From the NCBI GenBank assembly GCA_035464655.1, contig DATHRZ010000035.1, positions 1 through 7,400 on the forward strand: 7,400 nucleotides of DNA, written 5' to 3'. The notes under the pieces are model-generated. The model had not been told where the DNA came from. It searched no databases and saw only the letters and a list, made by a program, of their open reading frames with translations. The DNA comes from JARFPW01 sp035464655. GTDB taxonomy: Bacteria > Gemmatimonadota > Gemmatimonadetes > Palauibacterales > Palauibacteraceae. The position numbers were made by a program, and so were the translations under genes. This document shows positions 1 through 5,634 of the stretch, piece by piece (the stretch's first letter is position 1; each line of letters begins with the position of its first letter).

Positions 1-601
1 TCTGTTCCTGACGGAGATCGTGGAGCGGGCTACGCACGGGGTGGATCTGCATACGGGCTCACTTCACCGCATGAACCTGCCACAGGTACGCGGGGACCTG
101 GACGACCCGGCCACGCGGCGCTGCGCGCTCGCGTTCGGCGCTCCGATCGTGATCCACGGAGAGGCGCCCGAGGGGTCGCTGCGCAAGGCCGTCGCTCGAC
201 GCGGCCTCCCGATCATCGTCTACGAGGCAGGCGAGCCGCAGCGCTTCGACGAGTCCGCCGTCGAGATGGGTGTCGCCGGTGTCTTGCGGCTCATGGCCAG
301 CCTCGGCATGCGTGACGGAACGGGCGATCCATCGCCGGGCCCGATGCTCGAGGCGCGGAAGCGCAGCTGGATCCGGGCGCGACGCAGCGGGATCCTGCGT
401 CTCGAGGTGGGGCTGGGCGATCGCGTGAAGGCGAAGCAGAAGCTCGGCGCCATCGAGGGTGTGCTCGGCGGCGACAGCACTACGATTCGCAGCTCGCATG
501 CGGGAATCGTGATCGGGCACACCGCGAATCCGCTCGTCTACCAGGGCGACGCCGTGGCCCACATCGCCCGCGATCCGCAGCCGGTAGGGCCTGTGGGTTA
601 G
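1..601 (+). CDS. Succinylglutamate desuccinylase/aspartoacylase family protein, 3' part
   Basis: The reading frame is already open at the window edge (frame 2), so the N-terminus is missing. The visible part begins just before a V-D-L-H-T-G motif whose His (50-52) is a zinc ligand in the AstE/AspA branch of the M14-like metallohydrolases. About 65 residues later comes Y-E-A-G-E, the segment that carries the catalytic Glu in this family. The last ~80 residues, from S-W-I-R-A-R-R-S-G onward, form the usual C-terminal beta domain that looks like a biotinyl/lipoyl barrel. The family removes acyl groups from N-acyl amino acids or related amides in the cytoplasm; the substrate cannot be told here. 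Family membership is nearly certain, whereas a specific role such as arginine catabolism is not supported. It ends convergent to the DUF4173-type gene with a 33-bp gap, and I see no clear terminator there. The GTG at 20 is an internal codon, not the start. Confidence 0.9.
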   Translation, partial: LFLTEIVERATHGVDLHTGSLHRMNLPQVRGDLDDPATRRCALAFGAPIVIHGEAPEGSLRKAVARRGLPIIVYEAGEPQRFDESAVEMGVAGVLRLMASLGMRDGTGDPSPGPMLEARKRSWIRARRSGILRLEVGLGDRVKAKQKLGAIEGVLGGDSTTIRSSHAGIVIGHTANPLVYQGDAVAHIARDPQPVGPVG

Positions 602-634
602 GCGACGTTCATATTCTGCTCCGCGCTCCCTCGA

Positions 635-2254
635 TCAGGAACCGGGCGGACAGTCGTCGGCGCCCGCCACCCACGCCTGCAACGCCATCGCTTCGGCGGC
701 CACTACTTCCCGGGCACGCGCCTCCGACCAGTTCCAGTTGCGCCAGTCCGAGTCACGCGTCGCGCCGGGCCCCCAGCGCTCCAGCAGACCGCGCGCGAGC
801 TCGCAGCGTGGCCGCGGCGCGAGGTCAGCCACGGCCTCCAGCAGCGTCGGTACGGCGTCGGCGCCGAGGGACGCGAGGTAGCGGGCGTCGACCTTCTTTT
901 CGGCCCGATCCGTCGCGGCGGTCTTCGCGCCCACGCGCTCGAGGTTTGCCCGCGCGATTCGCACGTCGGGATTCACAGCCACCAGCAGCGCCACGAACGC
1001 GAAGCCGGAGACGAGAGCCGGGAAGCCGAATTTCTCGCGCCGTCCCCGCAGGACGGTGGCCGCGAACCAGGCGGTCAGGAGCGTGAGCCATCCGAGAAAC
1101 AGGGCGCCGTAGAAGCGCGGCTCGGTCAGCCCGTACACCGCCTCGTAGACTCGCACGCGCTGGAACGCGGACGCGATGACCACGACGAGCAGGAGGAGCA
1201 GCAATCCTCCGAGGACGCGGAAGACGCGGGTGTCGCGCCGGTCGCGGGCTTCGAGCAGCCAGTCGGCGGCGAGAAGAGACGGAAGCACGAGCGTACTGGC
1301 CAGCGCGAGTTGTCCGAAGCCCTCGCGCACGTACTCGGCGTAAGTCAGGTCCGGCGTCACCTCCACCAGCCCGCTTCCGCCGAACAGGTACTGGAACTGG
1401 ACGCCGACGAACGCGAGGAACAGGAGGTCTACCAGGGCGAGCGCGATCCCGATCTCGACGATGCCAGTCCGGGGCCGCACGCGGGAGCCGTCCGGGAGTT
1501 CGAGGCGCGTCCCCGCCACGAACCCGGAGAGGTAGCCGCAGGCGAGCCAGGTGAGAACGGCAGTCACGAGGAGATGTGAAGCGATCTCCTCCAGATCGAG
1601 GCGGAATACGTCCGTGACGAGGTCGGAGAACATCGGGTCGGCGGACATGAACAGCGCCCCGAACAGGAACAGGAAGGGGATGGCGAGCAGGAGGCCGCGA
1701 ATGACGCCCCAGGCGGGATGGCTGGCGGTTGCCGGTTCGCCGCCAGCGGCCGCGCGGCGACGCGCCCCACCGCCGAGCGCAGCACCGATCAGCCGGAACG
1801 ATCCGGCCAGCGCGTTCAGCCCGGCCCCTATGACGGCTCCGACCTGCTGACTCATGCCGCTGCGCCGCAGCCAGGCGGCGCCCGCCCGGAAGGCCGGAAG
1901 CGCGAAGGCCACAGACGCGGCGAGGAATGCGACGAACCGGAGTGCCTCGGAGCCGCGAAACACGAGTGTGGCGGCGAGCGCGACCCCGACGCTCATGGTG
2001 ACGATCGCCTCGCGGCTGAGCGCGAGTCGGGCACGGCTACTCACCCCCCAAACGGCGCCGCCGAGACCTACGAACAGCAGGAAGAAATTGAGCCCGGGTC
2101 CGCCCGGACCGCGGAGCAGCATGTCACCTGCGATGCCGAGCACGAGGCCCGCAACGAGCACTCCGCGCACCGGGATCGGGGCGTGCGCGACGGGAGGCAT
2201 GGAGGCGCCGGGTGTCTCTACCCCGGATGTGCGTACTCTCGATCGGTCGTCCAT
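635..2254 (-). CDS. DUF4173/DUF4153-type polytopic membrane protein
   Basis: A 539-residue integral membrane protein with about 11-12 predicted hydrophobic segments, roughly at residues 30-48, 53-70, 81-99, 104-122, 136-158, 184-204, 226-247, 266-290, 313-332, 344-364, 381-401 and 410-426. Diagnostic family stretches are L-F-M-S-A-D-P-M-F near 201, D-L-T-Y-A-E-Y-V-R-E-G-F-G near 302, the R-V-R-V-Y-E-A-V-Y-G-L-T run near 366, and N-P-D-V-R-I-A-R-A-N-L near 428. These are followed by a soluble C-terminal tail containing Y-L-A-S-L-G-A-D-A-V-P and a W-R-N-W-N-W patch. The family has no established biochemical function. The ATG start lies 4 bp beyond the uppS stop and has AAGG about 8 nt upstream inside the uppS end, so translation is probably coupled to uppS. 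Co-transcription with uppS suggests an envelope-related role, but that is inference. Family call is confident; function is unknown. Confidence 0.88.
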   Translation of the reverse strand: MDDRSRVRTSGVETPGASMPPVAHAPIPVRGVLVAGLVLGIAGDMLLRGPGGPGLNFFLLFVGLGGAVWGVSSRARLALSREAIVTMSVGVALAATLVFRGSEALRFVAFLAASVAFALPAFRAGAAWLRRSGMSQQVGAVIGAGLNALAGSFRLIGAALGGGARRRAAAGGEPATASHPAWGVIRGLLLAIPFLFLFGALFMSADPMFSDLVTDVFRLDLEEIASHLLVTAVLTWLACGYLSGFVAGTRLELPDGSRVRPRTGIVEIGIALALVDLLFLAFVGVQFQYLFGGSGLVEVTPDLTYAEYVREGFGQLALASTLVLPSLLAADWLLEARDRRDTRVFRVLGGLLLLLLVVVIASAFQRVRVYEAVYGLTEPRFYGALFLGWLTLLTAWFAATVLRGRREKFGFPALVSGFAFVALLVAVNPDVRIARANLERVGAKTAATDRAEKKVDARYLASLGADAVPTLLEAVADLAPRPRCELARGLLERWGPGATRDSDWRNWNWSEARAREVVAAEAMALQAWVAGADDCPPGS

Positions 2255-2258
2255 CGGC

Positions 2259-3080
2259 TCAACCTTCGTTGCGGTGTGGTTGTGATTGTCGTGGCCGGCC
2301 GCCGAATCGGCGCTCGCGCCTCTCGAACTCTCCTAGCGCGGTCGCCAGATCGGCCTCGTCGAAGTCGGGCCAGAGCCGCGGCGTGAATACGAATTCAGCG
2401 TACGCGCATTCCCAGAGCAGGAAGTCGCTCAGGCGCTGTTCCCCTCCGGTACGAACGAGGAGATCGACATCGGGGATCGCGGCGTCCGCGTGAAGGGCCC
2501 GGGCGATCCGGGCGGCGAACTGCTCCCGGCCGAACTGCGGCTCGTCCGCCGATAGCCGGGCCGCCTCGACGATCGCGTCCCGGCCCGAGTAATCGACGGC
2601 GATCTGCAGGTGCAGTCCGGCGCCGCCGCGGGTGCGGTGTTCTACCGCCCGAATTTCGGTGAGCAGCGCGGGGGCGAGCCGGTCGCGGCGACCGATCACG
2701 TTCAGCCGGACGCCCCCCTCCGCCAGGCGCTCGCATTCGGACCGGAGATACGTCCGGAAGAGGCGCATGAGGTTCTTCACCTCGAGGGGCGGCCGGCGCC
2801 AGTTGTCCGCCGAGAAGGCGTACAGGGTGAGCGTCCCGATGCCCTGGTCCGGGGCCGCCGACACGATCCGCCGCACCGCCTCGGCCCCCGCCCGGTGCCC
2901 GGCGACCCTCGGAAGTCCCCGCTGCTCGGCCCAGCGGCCATTCCCGTCCATGATGATCGCGAGATGGAGCGGGTCCCTTCGCTCACGGGGGATCGTCGCC
3001 GAACGGGCCGTCTGTACGGCGGGGGGCCCGGCGGATCCACCGCGTCCGCTCGATCGTTGAGCTAAAGTACTTTGTTTCAT
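2259..3080 (-). CDS. uppS: Isoprenyl transferase (undecaprenyl diphosphate synthase)
   Basis: A cis-prenyltransferase that condenses isopentenyl diphosphate units onto farnesyl diphosphate, giving the C55 lipid carrier for peptidoglycan and surface glycans; it acts at the cytoplasmic face of the membrane. The 273-residue product carries every family signature: H-L-A-I-I-M-D-G-N-G-R-W near 39-50 with catalytic Asp45, G-H-R-A-G at 61-65, F-S-A-D-N-W at 89-94, V-R-T-G-G-E at 209-214, Y-A-E-F-V-F-T near 227, L-W-P-D-F-D near 236 and R-R-E-R-R-F-G-G at 254-261. The N-terminus is about 19 residues longer than in E. coli and is low-complexity and polar. I chose the ATG at 3080; a TTG five codons upstream (3095) is possible. 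The ribosome site is weak (GGAT about 7 nt upstream). The start codon and first codons overlap a palindrome related to the upstream operator (see 3064-3087). The gene is not the usual neighbour of cdsA/dxr here. Confidence 0.97.
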   Translation of the reverse strand: MKQSTLAQRSSGRGGSAGPPAVQTARSATIPRERRDPLHLAIIMDGNGRWAEQRGLPRVAGHRAGAEAVRRIVSAAPDQGIGTLTLYAFSADNWRRPPLEVKNLMRLFRTYLRSECERLAEGGVRLNVIGRRDRLAPALLTEIRAVEHRTRGGAGLHLQIAVDYSGRDAIVEAARLSADEPQFGREQFAARIARALHADAAIPDVDLLVRTGGEQRLSDFLLWECAYAEFVFTPRLWPDFDEADLATALGEFERRERRFGGRPRQSQPHRNEG

Positions 3081-3087
3081 GAAGTTT
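3064..3087. promoter_or_regulatory. Candidate regulator site over the uppS start
   Basis: A perfect 10-nt palindrome AAAGTACTTT (3064-3073) lies on codons 3-6 of uppS. It shares the core AAGTACTTT with the element at 4167-4189. At the same 14-nt step downstream on the plus strand there is a degenerate second arm (GAAGTTT, 3081-3087, against AAAGTAC in the upstream site). Such a site would straddle the uppS ATG. It may be a weaker operator for the winged-helix regulator encoded just upstream. This is inferred from sequence similarity only; a 10-nt AT-rich palindrome in a GC-rich coding region is unusual but could be chance. Confidence 0.4.
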
Positions 3088-3096
3088 ATCCGCAAA

Positions 3097-3138
3097 TAAA
3101 AAGGGCGTGGTCCGGTACTTCCGTCACGACTCCCGGAC
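3097..3138 (-). terminator. Weak terminator or attenuator between regulator and uppS
   Basis: On the minus strand, arms GTCCGG and CCGGAC (plus-strand positions 3133-3138 and 3110-3115) can form a 6-bp stem with a 17-nt loop. They are followed by seven bases and then a TTTTT run (3098-3102). The stem overlaps the last codons of the regulator gene. The gap between stem and T run is longer than in a typical intrinsic terminator, so read-through into uppS is likely and the call is weak. Confidence 0.22.
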
Positions 3139-3513
3139 GCGCTCGATCAGGGCCTCCATGTGGTCGAGGTACTTCTGGAGGGCGCGCCGCCCCACCGCCG
3201 TCAGCCTGTACTCGGTGTGGGGGACGCGGTCGGCGAACGACTTGTTGCACGACAGGTACCCCGCCTCCTCGAGCCGGCGGGCATGCACGCTCAGATTGCC
3301 GTCCGACGTCTGGAGGAGGTCCTTGAGCTCGGTGAAACTGAGCGACTCGTGAACGGCCAGCGCGCTGACGATGCCGAGGCGGACCCGGCCGTGGATCAGC
3401 CGGTCGAGGTCGACCGGACTCGACGGTTCGCTGCTCAGCGGCGCCGGCACGTCGCCCTCCGCGGGACCGGAGCGCGAGGCGCGCGCGGGTTCGGAGCGGG
3501 CATGCTCAGCCAC
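3124..3513 (-). CDS. Winged-helix transcriptional regulator (HTH_34/MarR-like)
   Basis: A 129-residue protein: a disordered, Ser/Pro/Glu-rich stretch of about 33 residues, then a single winged-helix DNA-binding domain (about 35-115). The domain starts L-D-R-L-I-H-G-R-V-R-L-G-I. It has a first helix-turn-helix pair around L-S-F-T-E-L-K-D-L-L (58-67), a recognition helix around S-D-G-N-L-S-V-H-A-R-R-L-E-E-A-G-Y (70-86), and a wing ending at T-E-Y-R-L-T (100-105). This matches the PF13601 type of small regulator. No ligand or metal site is visible. The GTG start at 3513 is chosen because GAGGAA lies 7 nt upstream and because it overlaps the preceding gene's stop by 8 bp, a typical coupled arrangement; a longer frame reaching 3618 lies wholly inside that gene. 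The regulator probably binds the symmetric site at 4169-4189 and autoregulates the pair. Regulation of uppS is possible. Confidence 0.88.
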   Translation of the reverse strand: MAEHARSEPARASRSGPAEGDVPAPLSSEPSSPVDLDRLIHGRVRLGIVSALAVHESLSFTELKDLLQTSDGNLSVHARRLEEAGYLSCNKSFADRVPHTEYRLTAVGRRALQKYLDHMEALIERVRES

Positions 3514-4132
3514 CGTGCTTCCTCGCGATGTGGTAGCCGAACACGAGGTGGAGCCCGCCGAAGCCGGCGGCCAGGAGCGAGTCGCCCCAGGCGGGCGCGG
3601 CCAACAGTGCCAGGCCACCGAGCACCATGAAGCAGATCCCCATCACCGGCACAACTTTGACCGAGAACGCGCCCCCCGTCACCACCGCCGCGCCGTACAG
3701 GGCGAGCCAGGTGCCCGGGAGCAGCGCGAAATCTCCCGCCCGATACAGGGCGATCGTGAGGAGCGCGGCCGCGACGGCCGGGGGCAGGAAGCTGAGGGCG
3801 AACTTCCGTCCGGCGCCCGACAGGAGCGGGAGCTCCGCGCGGCGCGCCTTGCGGCGCATCGCCCAGGCGCCGACGCCCGCGGCGACTCCCGCCTCCGCCA
3901 GCCAGACCAGCAGCCACCCTTCGGCCGTCGGTCGGGTCGCGGCGATGGCGGCCGCCAAGAGGGCCGTGAGACCCATGCCGGCGCCGCCCCAGCCGGGCAC
4001 GGCGGTGAAGGCCGGGCCGCGCTCCATCGTGCGGCGGATGAAGCGCAGGTCGTCCATCGCCCGGTCGCCGAGCGCAGTCGGCTCGGGCGAGGGGCGCCGC
4101 GAAGCGCGCTGTGGTGACGAAATCGAATCCAT
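3506..4132 (-). CDS. Six-segment membrane protein paired with the winged-helix regulator
   Basis: A 208-residue membrane protein without a known catalytic motif. After a charged N-terminus of about 40 residues come six hydrophobic segments, roughly 46-66, 72-92, 110-131, 136-156, 159-179 and 184-202. Gly- and Trp-rich stretches such as A-V-P-G-W-G-G, L-P-G-T-W-L-A-L-Y-G and G-F-G-G-L-H-L-V-F-G, with a C-terminal A-R-K-H-G-G, look conserved. From memory of the family, proteins of this type are commonly encoded beside HTH_34-type regulators, and I know no established function for them. I chose the ATG at 4132; other options are a TTG at 4168 and the ATG at 4057 (M-D-D-L-R-F-I-R), where the conserved part begins. 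None has a strong ribosome site. Its stop overlaps the regulator start. It is the first gene of the minus-strand run and is read from the promoter at 4176-4203. Confidence 0.8.
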   Translation of the reverse strand: MDSISSPQRASRRPSPEPTALGDRAMDDLRFIRRTMERGPAFTAVPGWGGAGMGLTALLAAAIAATRPTAEGWLLVWLAEAGVAAGVGAWAMRRKARRAELPLLSGAGRKFALSFLPPAVAAALLTIALYRAGDFALLPGTWLALYGAAVVTGGAFSVKVVPVMGICFMVLGGLALLAAPAWGDSLLAAGFGGLHLVFGYHIARKHGG

Positions 4133-4168
4133 GGGCCGAATGATGGGGCATGTGACTGGGGTTGTCAA

Positions 4169-4189
4169 GTACTTTAATATACAAAGTAC
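4169..4189. promoter_or_regulatory. Symmetric operator-like element GTACTTT-N7-AAAGTAC
   Basis: Seven-base arms GTACTTT (4169-4175) and AAAGTAC (4183-4189) form a perfect inverted repeat with a 7-bp spacer. The left arm extends to AAGTACTT, itself a palindrome. The element lies between two divergent genes and fully covers the -10 hexamer of the minus-strand promoter, the expected place for a repressor to block RNA polymerase. Its AT-rich sequence stands out from the GC-rich surroundings. The likely ligand is the dimeric winged-helix regulator at 3124-3513. That partnership is inferred from position and from the related site at uppS. Confidence 0.65.
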
Positions 4190-4203
4190 ACGCCGATTGC
4201 CAA
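4176..4203 (-). promoter_or_regulatory. Sigma70-like promoter for the minus-strand operon
   Basis: On the minus strand, TTGGCA (4203-4198; 5 of 6 to the -35 consensus) and TATATT (4181-4176; 5 of 6 to the -10 consensus) are separated by 16 bp. Transcription would begin near 4169, about 37 nt before the chosen ATG at 4132. The operator-like inverted repeat overlaps the -10. No equally good promoter was found for the divergent plus-strand gene in the same region. Confidence 0.5.
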
Positions 4204-4233
4204 TCGCGGTACGTTCCGCGAACGTGCGCTGCC

Positions 4234-4827
4234 ATGAATCACTTCGAATACGTGATGGTCCTGGTCTCGATCATCATCGGGCTCGGGATCGCCCACATCC
4301 TCCTCGGACTCGGGGGGATCGTCGATCGCCTGACGGGTCGAGGCGAGCGGTTCCTCCTGAGCGTCGCGCACGCCGCGTGGCTCGCGCACACGTTCCTCTG
4401 GCTGGTGCTGTTCTGGTGGTGGCAGTTCCGGCTGGAGGTGATCTGGGAGGAGTGGACGATCGGCGTCTACTTCTTCCTGGTCATGTACGCGGTCGTACTG
4501 TTCCTGCTCGCCGTCATCCTCGTCCCGCGAGACTGGGACGGTGTGACGGATCTCAACGACTTCTTCCTGCGACGCCGCGCCTGGTTCTATTCGATCTGGA
4601 TCGTGGCTGTTCTGCTCGACGTGCTCGACTCGTGGCTCAAGGGAGGCATGGACTACATCGTGAACGACGTCGGGCCCTGGGTCGCGACGTACCTGCTCGC
4701 GGCCTTCGTGGTGGGCGCCATAGGCATTCGAGTCCGGAGCCTTCGGTACCACGCGATCGCCGGCGTGTCGCTGCTGATTTTCGATTTCGCGACGAGCGTC
4801 GTGAACCTGCCGAAGCTGGGGTTGTAG
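4234..4827 (+). CDS. Uncharacterised six-segment membrane protein
   Basis: A 197-residue protein beginning M-N-H-F-E-Y-V-M-V-L-V-S-I-I-I-G-L-G-I-A-H-I. I recognise this opening from a widespread family of bacterial membrane proteins without a known role (F-E-Y-V...G-L-G-I-x-x-L-L). Hydrophobic segments lie at about 4-30, 45-67, 74-97, 118-138, 147-166 and 173-190. The connecting loops are short; there is an acidic/aromatic patch (W-E-E-W, near 71-74) and an R-D-W-D-G-V-T-D-L-N-D loop (99-109). No catalytic motif is visible. The ATG at 4234 is chosen because the conserved N-terminus begins there; upstream in-frame codons reach back into the operator and are not hydrophobic or family-like. The ribosome site is not obvious. 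The gene is divergent from the regulator-controlled run and might share its operator. Immediately downstream is a gene remnant rather than an intact partner. Confidence 0.8.
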   Translation: MNHFEYVMVLVSIIIGLGIAHILLGLGGIVDRLTGRGERFLLSVAHAAWLAHTFLWLVLFWWWQFRLEVIWEEWTIGVYFFLVMYAVVLFLLAVILVPRDWDGVTDLNDFFLRRRAWFYSIWIVAVLLDVLDSWLKGGMDYIVNDVGPWVATYLLAAFVVGAIGIRVRSLRYHAIAGVSLLIFDFATSVVNLPKLGL

Positions 4828-5069
4828 GCAACCGCTCGCACTACCGCGCCAGTCAGAGCCGCTCCGGCCGACTCGACCTCACGGACGCGCAGCGAGAGCG
4901 CATCGACTCGATCCTCGCCGAGGCCAAACCGGCCGAGGCCGGCATTCGATCCGTGCTGACTCCAGACCAGGGTGTCCGGTTCGACTCGCTGCTGGCAGAC
5001 CTCGGCGGGATCCGGATGCGGGTCGAGCGGCGGATGGTCGTTTCCGACAGCGCGGATGATCCCCGCTAG
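4827..5069 (+). pseudogene. Headless remnant of an LTxxQ (Spy/CpxP-like) periplasmic protein
   Basis: Right after the stop of the membrane protein gene, another frame encodes about 80 residues containing two family-like repeats: L-D-L-T-D-A-Q-R-E-R-I-D-S-I-L (from about 4872) and, after a short gap, I-R-S-V-L-T-P-D-Q-x-x-R-F-D-S-L-L. This double LTxxQ pattern is typical of periplasmic metal-stress or chaperone-like proteins of the Spy/CpxP/ZraP kind. No ATG, GTG or TTG start with a ribosome site and no signal peptide precede it; the frame simply continues open back through the neighbouring gene. The two motifs are only about 24 residues apart, closer than I expect for the family, which suggests an internal deletion as well as loss of the 5' end. 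It may instead be an unrelated small translated ORF with an unusual start. The pseudogene call is an inference from the missing front. Confidence 0.5.
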
Positions 5070-5184
5070 ACCGCAACATTCGATCAGGCTCTCCATTTCC
5101 CTGAGGAAGTCGCCGGCGTAGATCGAAACTCGCCCGCCCGCCCCGACGTACTGGTTCCGGCAGCGACGTCGATGAATCAACCAC
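5070..5184. other. Intergenic stretch upstream of the secreted protein gene
   Basis: About 115 bp between the LTxxQ remnant and the ribosome site of the next gene. I see no convincing promoter hexamers, repeat or RNA gene here, although the promoter of the secreted protein gene is expected in this stretch. Confidence 0.4.
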
Positions 5185-5190
5185 AAGGAG
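5185..5190 (+). promoter_or_regulatory. Strong ribosome binding site deciding a GTG start
   Basis: AAGGAG sits 6 nt before the GTG at 5197. This is the best ribosome site in the window and settles the start in place of the ATG at 5172, which opens a different, non-coding frame. Confidence 0.8.
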
Positions 5191-5196
5191 AGATCA

Positions 5197-5619
5197 GTGC
5201 CAAAGAGCCTACGAGCCGCAGGCTTCGCAGTCCTGTTCGCCGCAGCCCTCGGCGCATCCGAGCTCACGGCGCAAGAGGCGGCATCCGAGAACGAGGAGAC
5301 GCCCTCAGAGAGCCGCGTCGTCGACGGCACCGTCATGCCTCCCGGGGCCCCGGAGCCGATGGACATCCATTTCGAATTCACCGGGTCCGGAAACGAGCTT
5401 CAGGCCACGATTCACGTTCCGGGAGCGAACGTGCGCGTCGAGCTCGTCGACCCGGTCGTTGGCGAGAAGCAGTTCACTTTCGCTTTCTACGAGCCCGGCG
5501 GGAACGATCGCATCGAATGCACATTGTTCCGGGCGAGCGACGATTCCTTCAAAGGCGACTGCATGGAGACGGATGGTGGAGCACCCGGCCAGATGACGCT
5601 GGAGCCCACCGGATTCTAG
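5197..5619 (+). CDS. Small secreted protein with a predicted beta-rich domain
   Basis: A 140-residue protein starting at GTG. Residues 1-25 are a clear Sec signal peptide (K/R early, hydrophobic core A-V-L-F-A-A-A-L-G-A, likely cut after L-T-A before Gln26). A Glu/Ser-rich linker (26-40) follows, then a compact domain of alternating polar and hydrophobic residues suggesting beta strands: D-I-H-F-E-F, L-Q-A-T-I-H-V, V-R-V-E-L-V, F-T-F-A-F-Y, R-I-E-C-T-L-F. The end motif D-D-S-F-K-G-D-C-M-E is followed by G-Q-M-T-L-E-P. The strand pattern recalls the small beta-barrel modules attached to secreted hydrolases, where an inner strand is followed by a F-x-G-x-C type turn. Cys108 and Cys122 may form a disulfide in the periplasm. 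I cannot name a family or function. The gene converges on the M1-like peptidase with 6 bp between stops. Confidence 0.8.
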   Translation: MPKSLRAAGFAVLFAAALGASELTAQEAASENEETPSESRVVDGTVMPPGAPEPMDIHFEFTGSGNELQATIHVPGANVRVELVDPVVGEKQFTFAFYEPGGNDRIECTLFRASDDSFKGDCMETDGGAPGQMTLEPTGF

Positions 5620-5634
5620 ACGGAGTCAATCCGG
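5609..5634. terminator. Hairpin over the convergent stop codons
   Basis: CCGGATT (5609-5615) and AATCCGG (5628-5634) form a perfect 7-bp inverted repeat that encloses both stop codons of the convergent genes. Inside it, GAC and GTC (5619-5621 and 5625-5627) can extend the structure. No U run follows on either strand, so it is not a textbook intrinsic terminator. Its position suggests a shared bidirectional transcript end or a 3' stability hairpin. Confidence 0.4.

Noticed and set aside
643..666. CGGGC/GCCCG inverted repeat near the end of the DUF4173-type gene
   Set aside because: Short arms inside GC-rich coding sequence with no following T run; expected by chance.
3115..3120. Third GTACTT-like match near the regulator's 3' end
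   Set aside because: Only a short one-sided match without a second arm, so not counted as an operator. GTACTT also occurs at about 3168 within the regulator coding sequence by codon use.
3514..3618. Longer N-terminus for the winged-helix regulator
   Set aside because: The extra 35 codons lie wholly inside the preceding membrane-protein gene in another frame and are low-complexity. The GTG at 3513 has a good GAGGAA ribosome site.
4163..4168. TTGACA on the minus strand as a perfect -35 box
   Set aside because: The best -10 at 17 bp spacing (CATCAT) would place the transcript start at the ATG itself; the TTGGCA/TATATT pair just upstream is a more complete promoter. It remains a possible second, leaderless start.
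3627..5069. Long plus-strand open frame of about 480 codons
   Set aside because: It runs antisense to the membrane-protein gene, then through a wrong frame of the plus-strand membrane gene. Its sequence is Arg/Pro/Ala-rich, typical of GC-rich shadow frames; only its last ~80 codons look protein-like and are reported as the LTxxQ remnant.
4653..5381. Minus-strand 242-codon open frame
   Set aside because: It is antisense to three plus-strand elements, has no family-like motif or ribosome site, and its sequence mirrors the coding frames opposite.
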